From the NCBI RefSeq assembly GCF_002019705.1, contig NZ_KV917377.1, positions 4,031,938 to 4,095,937 on the forward strand: 64,000 nucleotides of DNA, given 5' to 3'. This DNA is from Shouchella patagoniensis (GTDB taxonomy: Bacteria > Bacillota > Bacilli > Bacillales > Bacillaceae_D). The notes under the pieces were generated by a model. It was not told where the DNA came from, searched no databases, and worked only from the letters and a program-made list of their open reading frames with translations. The first letter of the stretch is position 1, and the number at the start of each line of letters is the position of its first letter. The position numbers and the translations under genes were made by a program. Of the stretch, positions 8,617 to 18,722 are shown piece after piece.

Positions 8617-10932
8617 CTAAGTAGCAGGGAGTTCAATGGTCAGTTGCTTGTTGCCTTCTATCACGACACCAAGCTCATGCTCTGTCCAAGAACCACCATT
8701 GATATGCGAAAGGTGTGTCACATTTCGTAAAAGCCATTTGATGTTACCAGACGCGTCTTCCACCTCTAATTGCAAGGATTGACCATCTCTTATTGCCCGT
8801 GCTTTGGCGGCAACGGAGCCATCTCCATGATGGATGATGCTTTCTACTTGTTCGCCATCGCTAATTTCAAAGACATGGAACGTCACATCTTCGCTATACG
8901 TGTAATCAGCGGTTTGGTCGTTTGCACCTAAGGCAAGTATCGTGTTTTCGCGTACGAGCAATGGCAACGTTTCATATCCATGCTGTTCATGATGCCATTT
9001 CTCGCCGATGACCTTTTTGTTCGTTAGCAAATTCGTCCATCGTCCTTTCGGCACGTAGTAGTTTACAGTGCCTTTGTCGTTAAAAATCGGTGCGACGAGT
9101 AAACGTTCTCCGAGCATATACTGACAGTCCAACGTGTGACATGTTTTGTCATCAATAAATTCGAGCAGCATCGGCCGCAGCATGGGTACTCCCGTCTTGC
9201 TTGCATCTACCGATTGTGCAAACAAATAGGGCATTAATTTGTTCTTTAGTTTTGTAAAAGTTCGAGTGATGTCAACGGCCTCCTCATCATAAAGCCATGG
9301 CACTTTGTAATCGCCACTACCGTGGTAGCGGCTATGTGAGGAAAGAAGTCCAAACTGGGTCCAACGCTTGTATAAGTCAGGTGTCGAGCCAGTTTCAAAT
9401 CCACCAATATCGTGGCTCCAATAGCCAAAACCAGCAAGGCCAAGTGAGAGACCACCACGCAGTGTTTCTGCCATAGATGCATAAGTCGAAAAGCTATCTC
9501 CACCCCAATGAACGGGGAACTGCTGTCCCCCAGCGGTTGCAGAGCGTGCGAAAAGCACCGCCTCGTTTTTGCCAAGCCTTTTTTCGAGCAGATGATAGAC
9601 GGTTTCATTGTAAAGATGTGTATAGTAGTTATGCATTTTCATTGGATCAGACCCGTCTGCATAGACAACTTCCGTTGGAATGCGTTCACCAAAGTCTGTT
9701 TTAAAACTATCGACACCCATATCAATTAAAGAATCGAGTTTGTTGGTATACCACTTTTTTGCCTCATCATTTGTAAAGTCGATCACGCCAAGACCAGGTT
9801 GCCATTTATCCCATTGCCAGACACTGCCATCTTGTCGTTTAAGCAAATAACCGTTTGCTTTTGCTTCGGCAAATAGCGGTGATTTCTGCCCAATGTAAGG
9901 ATTGATCCACACACAAATGTGTAAACCCTTTTCTTTTAGGCTGGCAATTAGTCCTTTTGGGTCCGGAAATGTGCGCTCATCCCATTCAAAATTACACCAT
10001 TCAAACTCTTTCATCCATAGACAGTCAAAGTGAAAAACGTCAAACGGCAAATCCCGCTTTTGCATACCATCAACAAAGGAATGGACTGTCTTTTCGTCAT
10101 AGCTAGTCAAAAATGATGTGCTAAGCCAGAGACCAAACGACCATTTTGGTAAGAGTGGAGGTTTTCCAGTCAAGGTTGTGTAATTGTTCAGCACGTCTTT
10201 TAACGTATCGCCTGACACGAGAAAATACTCAAGTTCTTCACCTGGGACACTAAATTGTGCTTTAGACACTTTTTCTGAAGCAAGCTCGAAAGAGACCCGT
10301 TCAGGATGATTCACGAACACACCATACCCTTTGTTGCTTACATAAAAGGGGATGTTCTTATAAGCTTGCTCACTTCCTGTGCCGCCGTCCTCATTCCAAC
10401 TGTCGACCGTTTGTCCATTTTTTACAAAGGGCGTAAAACGCTCACCAAGCCCGTACACGTATTCACCGACATCAAGGGACAATTGTTCACGGACAAATGA
10501 CTGACCTCCATTATCGACAATATAACTGAGCCCTTGTTTTTCACTTTTGGTTAGTTGTTCGCCAGCATGAGCAAATGTAAAGTTCCAATCGTTTTTATCG
10601 ACAACGAGCGAGAGTTTGCCGCTCTCGAACCGAATTTCCTTTTCGCCATCATCGATATGGAAGTTACCTTTTGTGGCGTTTATGGGAAAGTGGGGACCAC
10701 GGTCAACACCGCCTAGATGATGAACACTATGCACGCGAATGACATCATCCATCGGAGCAGACACTGTGACTGTCATCATGCCACCGTCAAGTGTCATTCC
10801 AGGATGATGGATCTTTTGGAACGGCCCAAAAAGAGTCGCCTCCTCATTCGTTTTGCGTACGTCGTATACTTCTTGAGGAGCCTTGATGTCATAGCCTTCT
10901 TGATTCATCCAACAACCGTTACTAAATTTCAT
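8617..10932 (-). CDS. yicI: Alpha-xylosidase, GH31 (YicI type)
   Basis: 771 residues from the ATG at 10932 (GAGGTGAAG upstream), nearly the length of E. coli YicI; a GTG at 10944 is the alternative start. YicI-type features: MKFSNGCWMNQEGY N-terminus, YGLGERFTPFVKNGQ, and the (beta/alpha)8 barrel with KTDFGERIPTE holding the catalytic nucleophile Asp (about residue 414) and HWGGDSF holding the acid/base Asp (about 479). The family releases alpha-linked xylose from xyloglucan oligosaccharides or isoprimeverose. No signal peptide, so it acts inside the cell. It is divergent from the GH42 beta-galactosidase, with two cre-like boxes between them. Confidence 0.93.
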   Translation of the reverse strand: MKFSNGCWMNQEGYDIKAPQEVYDVRKTNEEATLFGPFQKIHHPGMTLDGGMMTVTVSAPMDDVIRVHSVHHLGGVDRGPHFPINATKGNFHIDDGEKEIRFESGKLSLVVDKNDWNFTFAHAGEQLTKSEKQGLSYIVDNGGQSFVREQLSLDVGEYVYGLGERFTPFVKNGQTVDSWNEDGGTGSEQAYKNIPFYVSNKGYGVFVNHPERVSFELASEKVSKAQFSVPGEELEYFLVSGDTLKDVLNNYTTLTGKPPLLPKWSFGLWLSTSFLTSYDEKTVHSFVDGMQKRDLPFDVFHFDCLWMKEFEWCNFEWDERTFPDPKGLIASLKEKGLHICVWINPYIGQKSPLFAEAKANGYLLKRQDGSVWQWDKWQPGLGVIDFTNDEAKKWYTNKLDSLIDMGVDSFKTDFGERIPTEVVYADGSDPMKMHNYYTHLYNETVYHLLEKRLGKNEAVLFARSATAGGQQFPVHWGGDSFSTYASMAETLRGGLSLGLAGFGYWSHDIGGFETGSTPDLYKRWTQFGLLSSHSRYHGSGDYKVPWLYDEEAVDITRTFTKLKNKLMPYLFAQSVDASKTGVPMLRPMLLEFIDDKTCHTLDCQYMLGERLLVAPIFNDKGTVNYYVPKGRWTNLLTNKKVIGEKWHHEQHGYETLPLLVRENTILALGANDQTADYTYSEDVTFHVFEISDGEQVESIIHHGDGSVAAKARAIRDGQSLQLEVEDASGNIKWLLRNVTHLSHINGGSWTEHELGVVIEGNKQLTIELPAT

Positions 10933-10953
10933 ATTCTTCTTCACCTCATTTTA

Positions 10954-11015
10954 ATATAGCGCTTACATTTTGTGTTGCGACTAATCGTACAGAAGATCAA
11001 AAGCAAGCGCAACCA
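10954..11015 (-). promoter_or_regulatory. Alpha-xylosidase promoter with two cre-like boxes
   Basis: Minus strand: TTGCGC (11007-11012), 17-base spacer, TACGAT (10984-10989). A cre-like box TGTAAGCGCTATAT lies at 10954-10967 (minus strand, last C missing), and AAGCAAGCGCAACCA at 11001-11015 matches the relaxed cre consensus except one base and overlaps the -35. CcpA catabolite repression of this divergent pair is inferred. Confidence 0.5.
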
Positions 11016-11113
11016 TGACTAAAGGCGAGAAGGATAGATGTTTTGCTAAAGTACGGGTGTATTTATCGATGGGGACCTGCAATTTATACATGAAAAGTGC
11101 ACTGATTTTTCTC

Positions 11114-11119
11114 TATAAT
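11114..11119 (+). promoter_or_regulatory. -10 element of the beta-galactosidase gene
   Basis: Perfect TATAAT 46 bases before the GH42 start. The -35 position (11091-11096, TGAAAA) is poor, which would suit activator-dependent transcription. Read from sequence; no start site known. Confidence 0.45.
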
Positions 11120-11164
11120 AGCGAAGTGGTCATGCACTACACTTACAATGAGGGAGGGATACAG

Positions 11165-13171
11165 ATGAAGAAGATGGCTTATGGTGGTGACTACAACCCA
11201 GAACAGTGGGAGAGCACTGTTTGGAATGAAGATATGAAGTTGATGAAGCAAGCGCAGATGAATATGGCGACAGTGAACGTTTTTTCGTGGGCGCTCCTGC
11301 AGCGTGATGAAGTGACGTATGATTTTAGTCAACTAGATGAAATCATGGACATGCTCGCTGAAAATGGCATTCAAGCTTGCTTGGCGACTGGTACAGCGAT
11401 GTACCCAGCATGGATGGCAAAAGCGTATCCAGACATTTTACGTGTAGATTTTGATGGGCGCAAACGCAAATATGGTTTAAGACATAATGCTTGCCCGAAT
11501 AGTCCAACTTATCGTCTGTTTGCTGCCAAGCTTGTAGAAAAGTTAGCGAATCGTTACAAGAGCCATCCAGCCCTTGCCATATGGCATGTGTCAAATGAAT
11601 ATGGGGGCGACTGTTTTTGTGAGCGGTGCGAAGCGGCATTCCGCGTTTGGTTAAATAAAAAATACGGTTCGCTGGAGAAGCTAAATGAAGCATGGAATAC
11701 GAGCTTTTGGAGTCACACCTTTTATGCGTGGGATGAAATCGTTGCACCTAACAATCTAAGTGAACATCTTGGAAGTGAGACATTTACAGCATTTCAAGGA
11801 ATTTCACTTGACTATAAACGGTTTAATTCAGATAGCCTGCTTGCTTGTTATCAAATGGAATACGATATTTTGAAAGCGTATACATCAGACGTGCCAATCA
11901 CCACAAACATGATGGGTGCTTATAAGCCACTTGATTATCAAAAGTGGGCGAAGTTTATCGATGTCATCTCTTGGGATAACTACCCTTCCGTTGATACACC
12001 TGTTAGCGAAGTGGCGATGCACCATGATTTGATGCGTGGTTTAAAAAGTGGGCAACCATTTATGTTGATGGAACAAACGCCAAGCGTAACGAATTGGCAA
12101 CCGTATAATGCACTGAAGCGTCCGGGGGTGATGCGTCTGCAAAGTTACCAAGCGATTGCGAGAGGTGCAGATGCCATTCTGTTTTTCCAAATTCGGCGCT
12201 CAATTGGCGCATGCGAGAAGTTTCACGGCGCATTAATTGACCATGTTGGACATGGAGAGACGCGTGTGTTTCGCGAATGTGCTTCTTTTGGTGCGGAACT
12301 AAGCCAGCTTGGCGATACGTTGCTCGATTCACAGGTGTTGGCAGAAGTGGCGATCGTATTTGATTGGGAGAATTGGTGGGCACTTGAGCTCTCAAGCGGA
12401 CCAAGTCGTGATTTATCTTATACAAAAGAAGTTTGGAAGTATTACGATGCATTTTACCGAAAACAGATTACAGTTGATTTTGTTAGTGTCGATGAAGCGC
12501 TGGAGCGATACAAAGTGGTTGTTGCCCCTGTTCTCTATATGACAAAGCCTGGATTTGCTGAAAAAGTGAAGCGATTTGTTGAGCGAGGAGGAACATTCGT
12601 GACGACTTTTTTCAGTGGCATTGTTGATGAACGAGATCTCGTTATTCGAGGTGGTTATCCAGGAGAACTTCGGGAGATTCTTGGCATTTGGGTGGAAGAG
12701 ATTGATGCGTTGCCACCAGGTACGGACAATGAAATCATTTGGCCAGGAAAAGATCGCTATAGTTGTTCGTTGCTTTGTGATTTGCTTCATCCAGAAGGAG
12801 CAGAAGTAAAGGCTGTTTATGGAAAAGATTTCTATAAAGGGATGCCGGCGCTTACTTGCAATCCATTTGGAGAAGGGAAAGCGTGGTATGTCGCTACAAG
12901 TGGAGACGGGGTATTTTTAGAGGAACTCGTTGCTACCATCGCTAGTGATGTTGGTCTATCGTCTATTTTTAATGGGGAAATACCAGCTGGGGTTGAAGCG
13001 ACAGAACGAATAAAAGAGGGAAAGAGCTATGTCTTTTTGTTAAACCATTCCACAGAAGAGCAATCGGTTCAATTTTGTGGAAAATATCTAGATTTACTGA
13101 CAAGCAACATAAGCACCTATATTGTCTTAGAGTCCAAAGGTGTAGCCATTCTTAGAAAGGCAAATGTATAA
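11165..13171 (+). CDS. Beta-galactosidase, GH42
   Basis: 668 residues from the ATG at 11165, 5 bases after GAGGGAGGGAT; the long upstream in-frame extension crosses the promoter and is rejected. The GH42 barrel begins with YGGDYNPEQW. Acid/base Glu145 lies in WHVSNEYGG and nucleophile Glu303 in FMLMEQTPS. Cys110, Cys150, Cys152 and Cys155 (NAC and CFCERC) form the structural zinc site seen in many GH42 enzymes. A trimerisation domain (about 390-600) and a small C-terminal beta domain follow. It hydrolyses terminal beta-galactosides in the cytoplasm. Beside a GH31 alpha-xylosidase and a GH95 enzyme, galactosylated xyloglucan side chains are a plausible target; beta-1,4-galactan is the alternative. 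Confidence 0.93.
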   Translation: MKKMAYGGDYNPEQWESTVWNEDMKLMKQAQMNMATVNVFSWALLQRDEVTYDFSQLDEIMDMLAENGIQACLATGTAMYPAWMAKAYPDILRVDFDGRKRKYGLRHNACPNSPTYRLFAAKLVEKLANRYKSHPALAIWHVSNEYGGDCFCERCEAAFRVWLNKKYGSLEKLNEAWNTSFWSHTFYAWDEIVAPNNLSEHLGSETFTAFQGISLDYKRFNSDSLLACYQMEYDILKAYTSDVPITTNMMGAYKPLDYQKWAKFIDVISWDNYPSVDTPVSEVAMHHDLMRGLKSGQPFMLMEQTPSVTNWQPYNALKRPGVMRLQSYQAIARGADAILFFQIRRSIGACEKFHGALIDHVGHGETRVFRECASFGAELSQLGDTLLDSQVLAEVAIVFDWENWWALELSSGPSRDLSYTKEVWKYYDAFYRKQITVDFVSVDEALERYKVVVAPVLYMTKPGFAEKVKRFVERGGTFVTTFFSGIVDERDLVIRGGYPGELREILGIWVEEIDALPPGTDNEIIWPGKDRYSCSLLCDLLHPEGAEVKAVYGKDFYKGMPALTCNPFGEGKAWYVATSGDGVFLEELVATIASDVGLSSIFNGEIPAGVEATERIKEGKSYVFLLNHSTEEQSVQFCGKYLDLLTSNISTYIVLESKGVAILRKANV

Positions 13172-13436
13172 TGAATGTTTAATCACGGTCTGGGCAGAGG
13201 CAACGTCGAAGCCAAAGCAGCGACTTCTGAATTGGTGGGTGAAAGCGTGTCTCAAAATCAAGTTAATAAAAGAGATGACGTTTACGCTTGAATGTTGGCC
13301 AAGGGAACGGCAAACGAATGTCGAACTTCTCGTGCGGAGAATGTGAGCAAAAGGCGGTGGACTTATTCATCCGCTTTTTTTGGTTTCACGTATAATGAGT
13401 TAAAATGGAAGCGCGAACAAAAAAGGAGCTTAAAGG
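13172..13436 (+). other. Intergenic region with -10 element of the two-component operon
   Basis: Contains TATAAT at 13391-13396, 40 bases before the histidine kinase start, without a recognisable -35. A GC-rich stretch (13352-13380, GCGG...CCGC then T7) may form a weak terminator for the GH42 transcript. A 38-codon frame at 13175-13291 looks partly coding (it ends VNKRDDVYA) but has no ribosome binding site; possibly a gene remnant. Confidence 0.4.
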
Positions 13437-15251
13437 ATGAAGCAGGTTATTTGGCAAACAGTTTCTGCGAAAATCAATGACATGAACATCCGTAACAAGT
13501 TAATCTTGCTGTTCCTTGTTGGTGTTGTTATTCCAATCATGGTTGTTGGCTTGTTTTTGACGAATGAATTAAAAGCAAATGCCGTTAAAGATGCTGAAGA
13601 GCAAGCAGAAATGAATGTCGAACGGGTGAAACAACGAATTGATGAAGTGTTAAAAGGACCAATAACGGTGGCGAATCATCTCCAATTTGATGAGCGCTTG
13701 AGTGATCTTGTTAATACAACATATGAGAACCGTTTTGATGTGCTTCAAGCGTATCGTGCTTATCCCGATGTGGACTATCATCTTGAAAACCATCCTGAAA
13801 TCGATACAATTCGTTTATATGTGGACAACCCAACGTTGCTAAACAATTGGACAGTGATCCCAGTAGATAATCAAATGAACATGAACAAGTGGTATGAAAA
13901 GGCGGAAGCAGATGTTGGATTCCACCAATGGCATTATCTACAAGATGAAACACAAGACAATAAATTTTATTTGAGCTTGATGAAGCGAATCAATTTCATT
14001 GAATACAACACGTTTGGGCTTTTAATTATTACGATTGATCCTGATCAGCTACAGACGATTATGCAGCAAGAGACACATCAGACAGTCGTTGTAGATGAAA
14101 TGCACTCTATTGTTTCTTCTTCAAATTTAAAATTGATTGGTAAAAGTCTTGAAACCATTATTGAGATAGGTAGTCAGTTTGAAGAGGATTCTTTTTTTGA
14201 AAGCAAATTAAACGGCGAACCTGTGCATTTAATGGCGACAAGCTTATTTCCTGAGTTAAGCCAAAATGAACTTCGGATTGTCTCGATGGTAAATACAAAT
14301 GAGATCGTAGGGGATGCGCAGCGACTTAGTCGCTTTGGGATGCTAGTAACTGGTATGGGCGCTACGTTTGCGTTGTTTTTGATTATGTGGTTTTCTTGGG
14401 GGTATGTAAATAGGCTTTTTGAGCTCAGTTCAACAATGAACATTGTTTCTAAAGGGAATTTGAATGCAAAGGTGGACATTAAAGGAAACGATGAACTTGG
14501 TCAAATAGCTGATCAATTTAATCAAATGATTGAACAATTAAGCTTCTCCCTTGCTCAAGTGCTTGAAGCAAATGAACAGAAGAATCTACTTGAACGAAAG
14601 CAAGATGAAATGAAATTTAAAATGATGGCAAGCCAGATTAATCCTCATTTCTTATTTAATACATTAGAGTCCATTCGAATGCGTGCTCTGATAAGGGAAG
14701 AGAAAGAAATCGCTACGGTAGTCAAGCAACTTGGTAAGTTGCTCCGTAGGAGTTTAGAGGTGGAAAGCAAATTAATTCCAATGGACGAGGAGCTAGAAAT
14801 TGTTTGTAGTTATTTAGATATTCAATCATTTCGTTATGGGAACCGGTTTGTTTATCGAATTGATAGAGCTTCTTCTATTGGTCAACAACTTGTTCTGCCG
14901 TTAACGATTCAGCCGCTTGTTGAAAATGCCGTGTCACACGGTCTTGAAAAAAAGGGTGATAGTGGGATTGTAACAATATCGGTAAAATGGTGCGAAGCTG
15001 GTATTTTAATTAAAGTGAGTGATAATGGTGCGGGTATGCACAAGTCGCGTGAAGAAGAAGTGAAGAAGATGATAAATGATCCTCTGGAGCGTCCTGAAAA
15101 CAGGATTGGATTAAGGAATGTTCATCAACGTTTAAAGATGCACTATCAAACAGATGGACTGAGGATTGAAACGAGAGAAAATGAGGGGACCACCATCAGT
15201 TATTTGATTCCAGTCGTTAAGGGTCGAGAGGAGGAAGTACAGCATGTATAA
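13437..15251 (+). CDS. Sensor histidine kinase, YesM type
   Basis: 604 residues; ATG 8 bases after AAAAGGAGC. Membrane segment 1 at about 20-42, an extracellular sensor region to about 300, membrane segment 2 at about 302-323, a HAMP domain (about 325-378), a coiled linker, then the His_kinase domain with SQINPHFLFNTLES (phospho-acceptor His404) and an ATPase domain with QPLVENAVSHGLEKK and DNGAGM. This LytS/YesM class senses carbohydrates or their uptake systems in Bacillus and Paenibacillus. Its stop overlaps the response regulator start by 8 bases. It probably detects extracellular oligosaccharides and switches on the importer genes from 16800. Confidence 0.93.
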   Translation: MKQVIWQTVSAKINDMNIRNKLILLFLVGVVIPIMVVGLFLTNELKANAVKDAEEQAEMNVERVKQRIDEVLKGPITVANHLQFDERLSDLVNTTYENRFDVLQAYRAYPDVDYHLENHPEIDTIRLYVDNPTLLNNWTVIPVDNQMNMNKWYEKAEADVGFHQWHYLQDETQDNKFYLSLMKRINFIEYNTFGLLIITIDPDQLQTIMQQETHQTVVVDEMHSIVSSSNLKLIGKSLETIIEIGSQFEEDSFFESKLNGEPVHLMATSLFPELSQNELRIVSMVNTNEIVGDAQRLSRFGMLVTGMGATFALFLIMWFSWGYVNRLFELSSTMNIVSKGNLNAKVDIKGNDELGQIADQFNQMIEQLSFSLAQVLEANEQKNLLERKQDEMKFKMMASQINPHFLFNTLESIRMRALIREEKEIATVVKQLGKLLRRSLEVESKLIPMDEELEIVCSYLDIQSFRYGNRFVYRIDRASSIGQQLVLPLTIQPLVENAVSHGLEKKGDSGIVTISVKWCEAGILIKVSDNGAGMHKSREEEVKKMINDPLERPENRIGLRNVHQRLKMHYQTDGLRIETRENEGTTISYLIPVVKGREEEVQHV

Positions 15252-16719
15252 AGTAGTAATTGCTGATGATGAATGGATGATTCGTGAGGGCGTAAAAAAA
15301 TTAATTGATTGGGAAGAATTTGGTTTTGAAATCGTTGGGTTAGCGAGTAATGGACAAGAAGCACTCGATCTATATAGACAGACAATGCCTGATTTAATTG
15401 TGAGCGATATCCGTATGCCAATTATGGATGGACTTGCACTAATTAAGCACATACGCACGGAAAATGAATCGATCGATTTTCTTGTGTTAAGCGGCTACGC
15501 TGATTTTCATTATGCGAAACAAGCAATTGGTCAACGAGTTGCTGGATACTTATTAAAACCATTAGATGAGGATGAGCTCATTCGTTATGTGAAAACAATT
15601 GCTGAAGAATTAAAGCAAAAAGAGAACGAGAGAAAAATGCGTGAGCGGAGTTTGCAAGTCGAGAGAGAGGAACTTGTTGTGAAACTTATTCAACAAGACA
15701 GCAACTGGGATAGATTAGAATGGAAGCGTCTTGGTTTATGCGCAGTGGGTTATCAAGTATTGCTTATAGATACTGAAAAAATGAATCTACAAGACATTCG
15801 TACAAAACTAAACCAACTCTCTGTCTCTTTTTCTATTGGTCGTTTATCTGGCTTGCTCTTATGTTATACGGATAGTCATGTATCAAAAAGGAATTGGACA
15901 AATCTCTTATCAACTTCATTACCTGAGGGGATTAAATGTGGGCTGGGGAAACGGGTCACAAACGGGCAAGCTATTTATCTTTCATACAAGTCGGCAAAAA
16001 AACGATTAGCCCATGTATTTTATGCAAGTGAGAGGTTTCTGCTAGACGATGCAATTCCAACGATCGAAGAGGGAGCAAAGCCGATTGCTGTGTTTGAAGA
16101 GCGTCTTTACCTTTCCCTCGATATGGGTGATATCGCTGCGGTTAAACAAACGATTCATACTTATGTTGATGAAATGGAAGAACGGATGCTCGATGAAGAG
16201 AAGTTGAAAACTCGGACAGTCAGCATGATGATGAACGTTGTGCACCGATTGATCGCAACAAGCACTCTTCAAAAAGAATGGGCCAAAAAAGGATATGAAG
16301 CAGTAGAGAAAGTTCAAGGAGCAAGTCATATTCAACAATTTCGTAATTTACTAGTTGAATGGTGTTCCCAACTAGCCGGGCAAATGGCTGTCCCAAGTAC
16401 GGATGCAGCTGTAAAAAAGATGAAAGCAATTATGCATCATCGATACAATGAAGCGCTCCGGTTGGATACTCTCTCTTCCCTTTTAAATTACAATAGTGCG
16501 TATCTAGGTAAACTGTTTAAACAGGAGACTGGCGATTATTTTAATACGTACTTGGACAAAGTTCGCATTGAAAAAGGCAAGGAATTATTAAACGATGGAT
16601 ATAAAGTGTATGAAACCGCAGAGAAAATTGGTTATGCCAATGTTGATTATTTCCACCGTAAGTTTAAAAAGTACACAGGCGAATCGCCTTCAGCTTTTAG
16701 AAAGAAACGGCAGAGTTAA
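15244..16719 (+). CDS. Response regulator with AraC DNA-binding domain, YesN type
   Basis: 491 residues. Receiver domain at about 1-120 with acidic pair IADDEW, phospho-acceptor Asp55 in VSDIRMPIMDG, and Lys in YLLKPLDEDEL. A long middle region without recognised motifs is followed by a C-terminal AraC/XylS double helix-turn-helix (about 395-490: LSSLLNYNSAYLGKLFKQET and YFHRKFKKYTGESPSAFR). Translationally coupled to the YesM-type kinase (ATG at 15244 before the kinase stop). It probably activates the ABC importer operon starting 80 bases downstream, and perhaps the glycosidase genes. No operator could be recognised. Confidence 0.93.
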   Translation: MYKVVIADDEWMIREGVKKLIDWEEFGFEIVGLASNGQEALDLYRQTMPDLIVSDIRMPIMDGLALIKHIRTENESIDFLVLSGYADFHYAKQAIGQRVAGYLLKPLDEDELIRYVKTIAEELKQKENERKMRERSLQVEREELVVKLIQQDSNWDRLEWKRLGLCAVGYQVLLIDTEKMNLQDIRTKLNQLSVSFSIGRLSGLLLCYTDSHVSKRNWTNLLSTSLPEGIKCGLGKRVTNGQAIYLSYKSAKKRLAHVFYASERFLLDDAIPTIEEGAKPIAVFEERLYLSLDMGDIAAVKQTIHTYVDEMEERMLDEEKLKTRTVSMMMNVVHRLIATSTLQKEWAKKGYEAVEKVQGASHIQQFRNLLVEWCSQLAGQMAVPSTDAAVKKMKAIMHHRYNEALRLDTLSSLLNYNSAYLGKLFKQETGDYFNTYLDKVRIEKGKELLNDGYKVYETAEKIGYANVDYFHRKFKKYTGESPSAFRKKRQS

Positions 16720-16799
16720 ATTTTGACCTGATTTCTTATTTAATTACGCATGTATTCACTTTCCTGTTGCCCCATTAAGATAGAGCTAAGGAGGCGGGG

Positions 16800-17771
16800 G
16801 TGAAAATGAAGCTTCAAAAAAAGAAAGCGCATACAACGAGGGCGATGCCGCTTAGTCAAAAGCGGACGTTTTGGCAGATCGTCTTACAGCAACGGTATTT
16901 ATACCTTATGTCATTACCATTTGTAGCTTGGGTTCTCGTGTTTAATTATTTGCCATTGTTAGGATGGACGATGGCTTTTCAAGATTATCGCCCAGGTGTT
17001 CCGTTTTACGCGCAAGACTGGGTTGGATTCAAGCACTTTATTGAACTCTTTCAAGATGAGCGTTTTTATCTTGTTTTACGCAATACTCTTGTTATGAGCA
17101 TTATGGGGTTATTGGTGGGGTTTACGTTTCCTATTTTGTTTGCAGTGCTTTTGAACGAAGTGCGGCTTAAGGCATTTAAACGGACTGTCCAAACAGTCTC
17201 TTATTTACCTCACTTCGTTTCATGGGTGGTGGTAGCTGGAATCGTTACGAAGATGTTGTCTGTTGACGGTGGGATTATCAATGAATTACTCATTTCAACT
17301 GGATTAGCAGATCAACCAATTCAATTCATGACGAAGGGTGAATGGTTTTGGATTATTGTAACTCTCGCTGATTTATGGAAGGAAATGGGTTGGAATTCAA
17401 TTATCTTTTTGGCAGCGATGGCAGGTGTTGACCCGCAGTTATATGAAGCGGCAAAAGTTGATGGCGCAAGCCGATTTAGACAAATTTGGCATATTACATT
17501 AACAGGTATTCGACCAACCATATTGGTTGTCTTGATTCTATCAATTGGTAGTTTAATAACCATTGGTTTTGAAAAGCAATTTTTATTAGGAAATCCAACA
17601 GTTGTTAATTATTCAGAAGTTTTAGATTTGTACGCGTTGAATTATGGAATCAATCTCGGTAGATTTTCATATGGGACAGCGATTGGTATTTTTAACTCGA
17701 TGGTAGCGATTATTCTCTTGTTTATTGCAAATGGCATATTTAAACGGTATTCCAATCAAAGTGTTATGTAG
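16800..17771 (+). CDS. ABC sugar permease, LplB/YteP type
   Basis: 323 residues from a GTG 5 bases after AAGGAGG; an ATG at 16806 is the alternative. An N-terminal charged tail and six hydrophobic segments are seen, with the EAA loop EAAKVDGASRFRQIWHITLT that docks on the ATPase. This permease class (LplB) pairs with a CarB/YtcP-type partner and a large LplA/YtcQ-type lipoprotein to import complex oligosaccharides. No ATPase gene lies nearby, which is usual: such systems share a multi-task ATPase (MsmX-like) encoded elsewhere. Confidence 0.92.
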   Translation: MKMKLQKKKAHTTRAMPLSQKRTFWQIVLQQRYLYLMSLPFVAWVLVFNYLPLLGWTMAFQDYRPGVPFYAQDWVGFKHFIELFQDERFYLVLRNTLVMSIMGLLVGFTFPILFAVLLNEVRLKAFKRTVQTVSYLPHFVSWVVVAGIVTKMLSVDGGIINELLISTGLADQPIQFMTKGEWFWIIVTLADLWKEMGWNSIIFLAAMAGVDPQLYEAAKVDGASRFRQIWHITLTGIRPTILVVLILSIGSLITIGFEKQFLLGNPTVVNYSEVLDLYALNYGINLGRFSYGTAIGIFNSMVAIILLFIANGIFKRYSNQSVM

Positions 17772-17784
17772 GGGAGGAGGGACT

Positions 17785-18699
17785 ATGAAACAAAAGGCAA
17801 GTATTCAGCTAAGTAAAGGTGATCGGATATTTAATTTTGCTAACTATACATTTTTAACACTAGTATTTATAGCGACGTTATATCCTTTTCTAAACGTGCT
17901 TGCTATATCATTAAACGATTCCACAGATACAGTAAGGGGCGGTATTTATATATGGCCCAGAGAGTTTACGTTGGAGAATTACCGGACAATCTTTGCATAC
18001 GATCATTTGTTAACGGGATTTATGAACTCTGTTTTACGGACAGTTATCGGAACCGTGCTTGGCGTTTTGTCATCAGCGATGGTTGCATTTACGCTTAGTC
18101 GCGCTGATTTTCATGGTAAAAAATTTGTTTCAACTGTACTTGTACTAACCTTGTATTTTTCTGGCGGGTTAATCCCAGGTTACATGCTAATGAGAGAACT
18201 TAATTTGATTAATACTTTTTGGGTTTATATTCTTCCAGGTATGGTGAATGCATTTAATATCATTATTGTCCGTTCTTTTATGGACGGCCTGCCTTATTCA
18301 TTGCAGGAGTCAGCCAAAATAGATGGCGCAAATGACTTTACCATTTTTTGGCGTATTATTTTGCCGCTTTGCACACCAGTGCTCGCAACCATTGCTCTTT
18401 TTGTTGCAGTAGGTCAGTGGAATGCCTGGTTTGATACGTATTTATATAACAGTTCAAATCCAGACTTAACGACGCTCCAATACGAATTAATGAAAATCCT
18501 TCAAAATACAACAATGGGAGCATCTGGAGATCCAAATGCATTTCGTGGAGTAGGTGGCGAACAAGCTGCGCAAAATGTATCACCTGAATCTATTAAAATG
18601 GCGATATCGATGGTGACAATTGTTCCTATCTTGCTTGTTTATCCATTCTTACAGCGCTTTTTCGTTCAAGGAATGACACTCGGTGCGGTAAAAAGCTAA
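17785..18699 (+). CDS. ABC sugar permease, YtcP/CarB type
   Basis: 304 residues from the ATG at 17785 (AGGGGAGGAGG 5 bases upstream), 13 bases after the first permease. Six hydrophobic segments, EAA loop QESAKIDGANDFTIFWRIIL, and the characteristic insert between the last segments with FRGVGGEQAAQNVSPESIKM, typical of YtcP-family permeases. Second half of the membrane channel for the lipoprotein at 18723. Substrate probably a plant oligosaccharide, inferred from the GH31/GH42/GH95 neighbours. Confidence 0.92.
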   Translation: MKQKASIQLSKGDRIFNFANYTFLTLVFIATLYPFLNVLAISLNDSTDTVRGGIYIWPREFTLENYRTIFAYDHLLTGFMNSVLRTVIGTVLGVLSSAMVAFTLSRADFHGKKFVSTVLVLTLYFSGGLIPGYMLMRELNLINTFWVYILPGMVNAFNIIIVRSFMDGLPYSLQESAKIDGANDFTIFWRIILPLCTPVLATIALFVAVGQWNAWFDTYLYNSSNPDLTTLQYELMKILQNTTMGASGDPNAFRGVGGEQAAQNVSPESIKMAISMVTIVPILLVYPFLQRFFVQGMTLGAVKS

Positions 18700-18722
18700 G
18701 AAAAAAAGGGGGAGCTTGAACA

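Noticed and set aside
13175-13291. 38-codon frame after the GH42 gene, ending VNKRDDVYA
   Set aside because: Slight resemblance to an aldo/keto reductase segment, but no Shine-Dalgarno, too short, and unsupported by neighbours.
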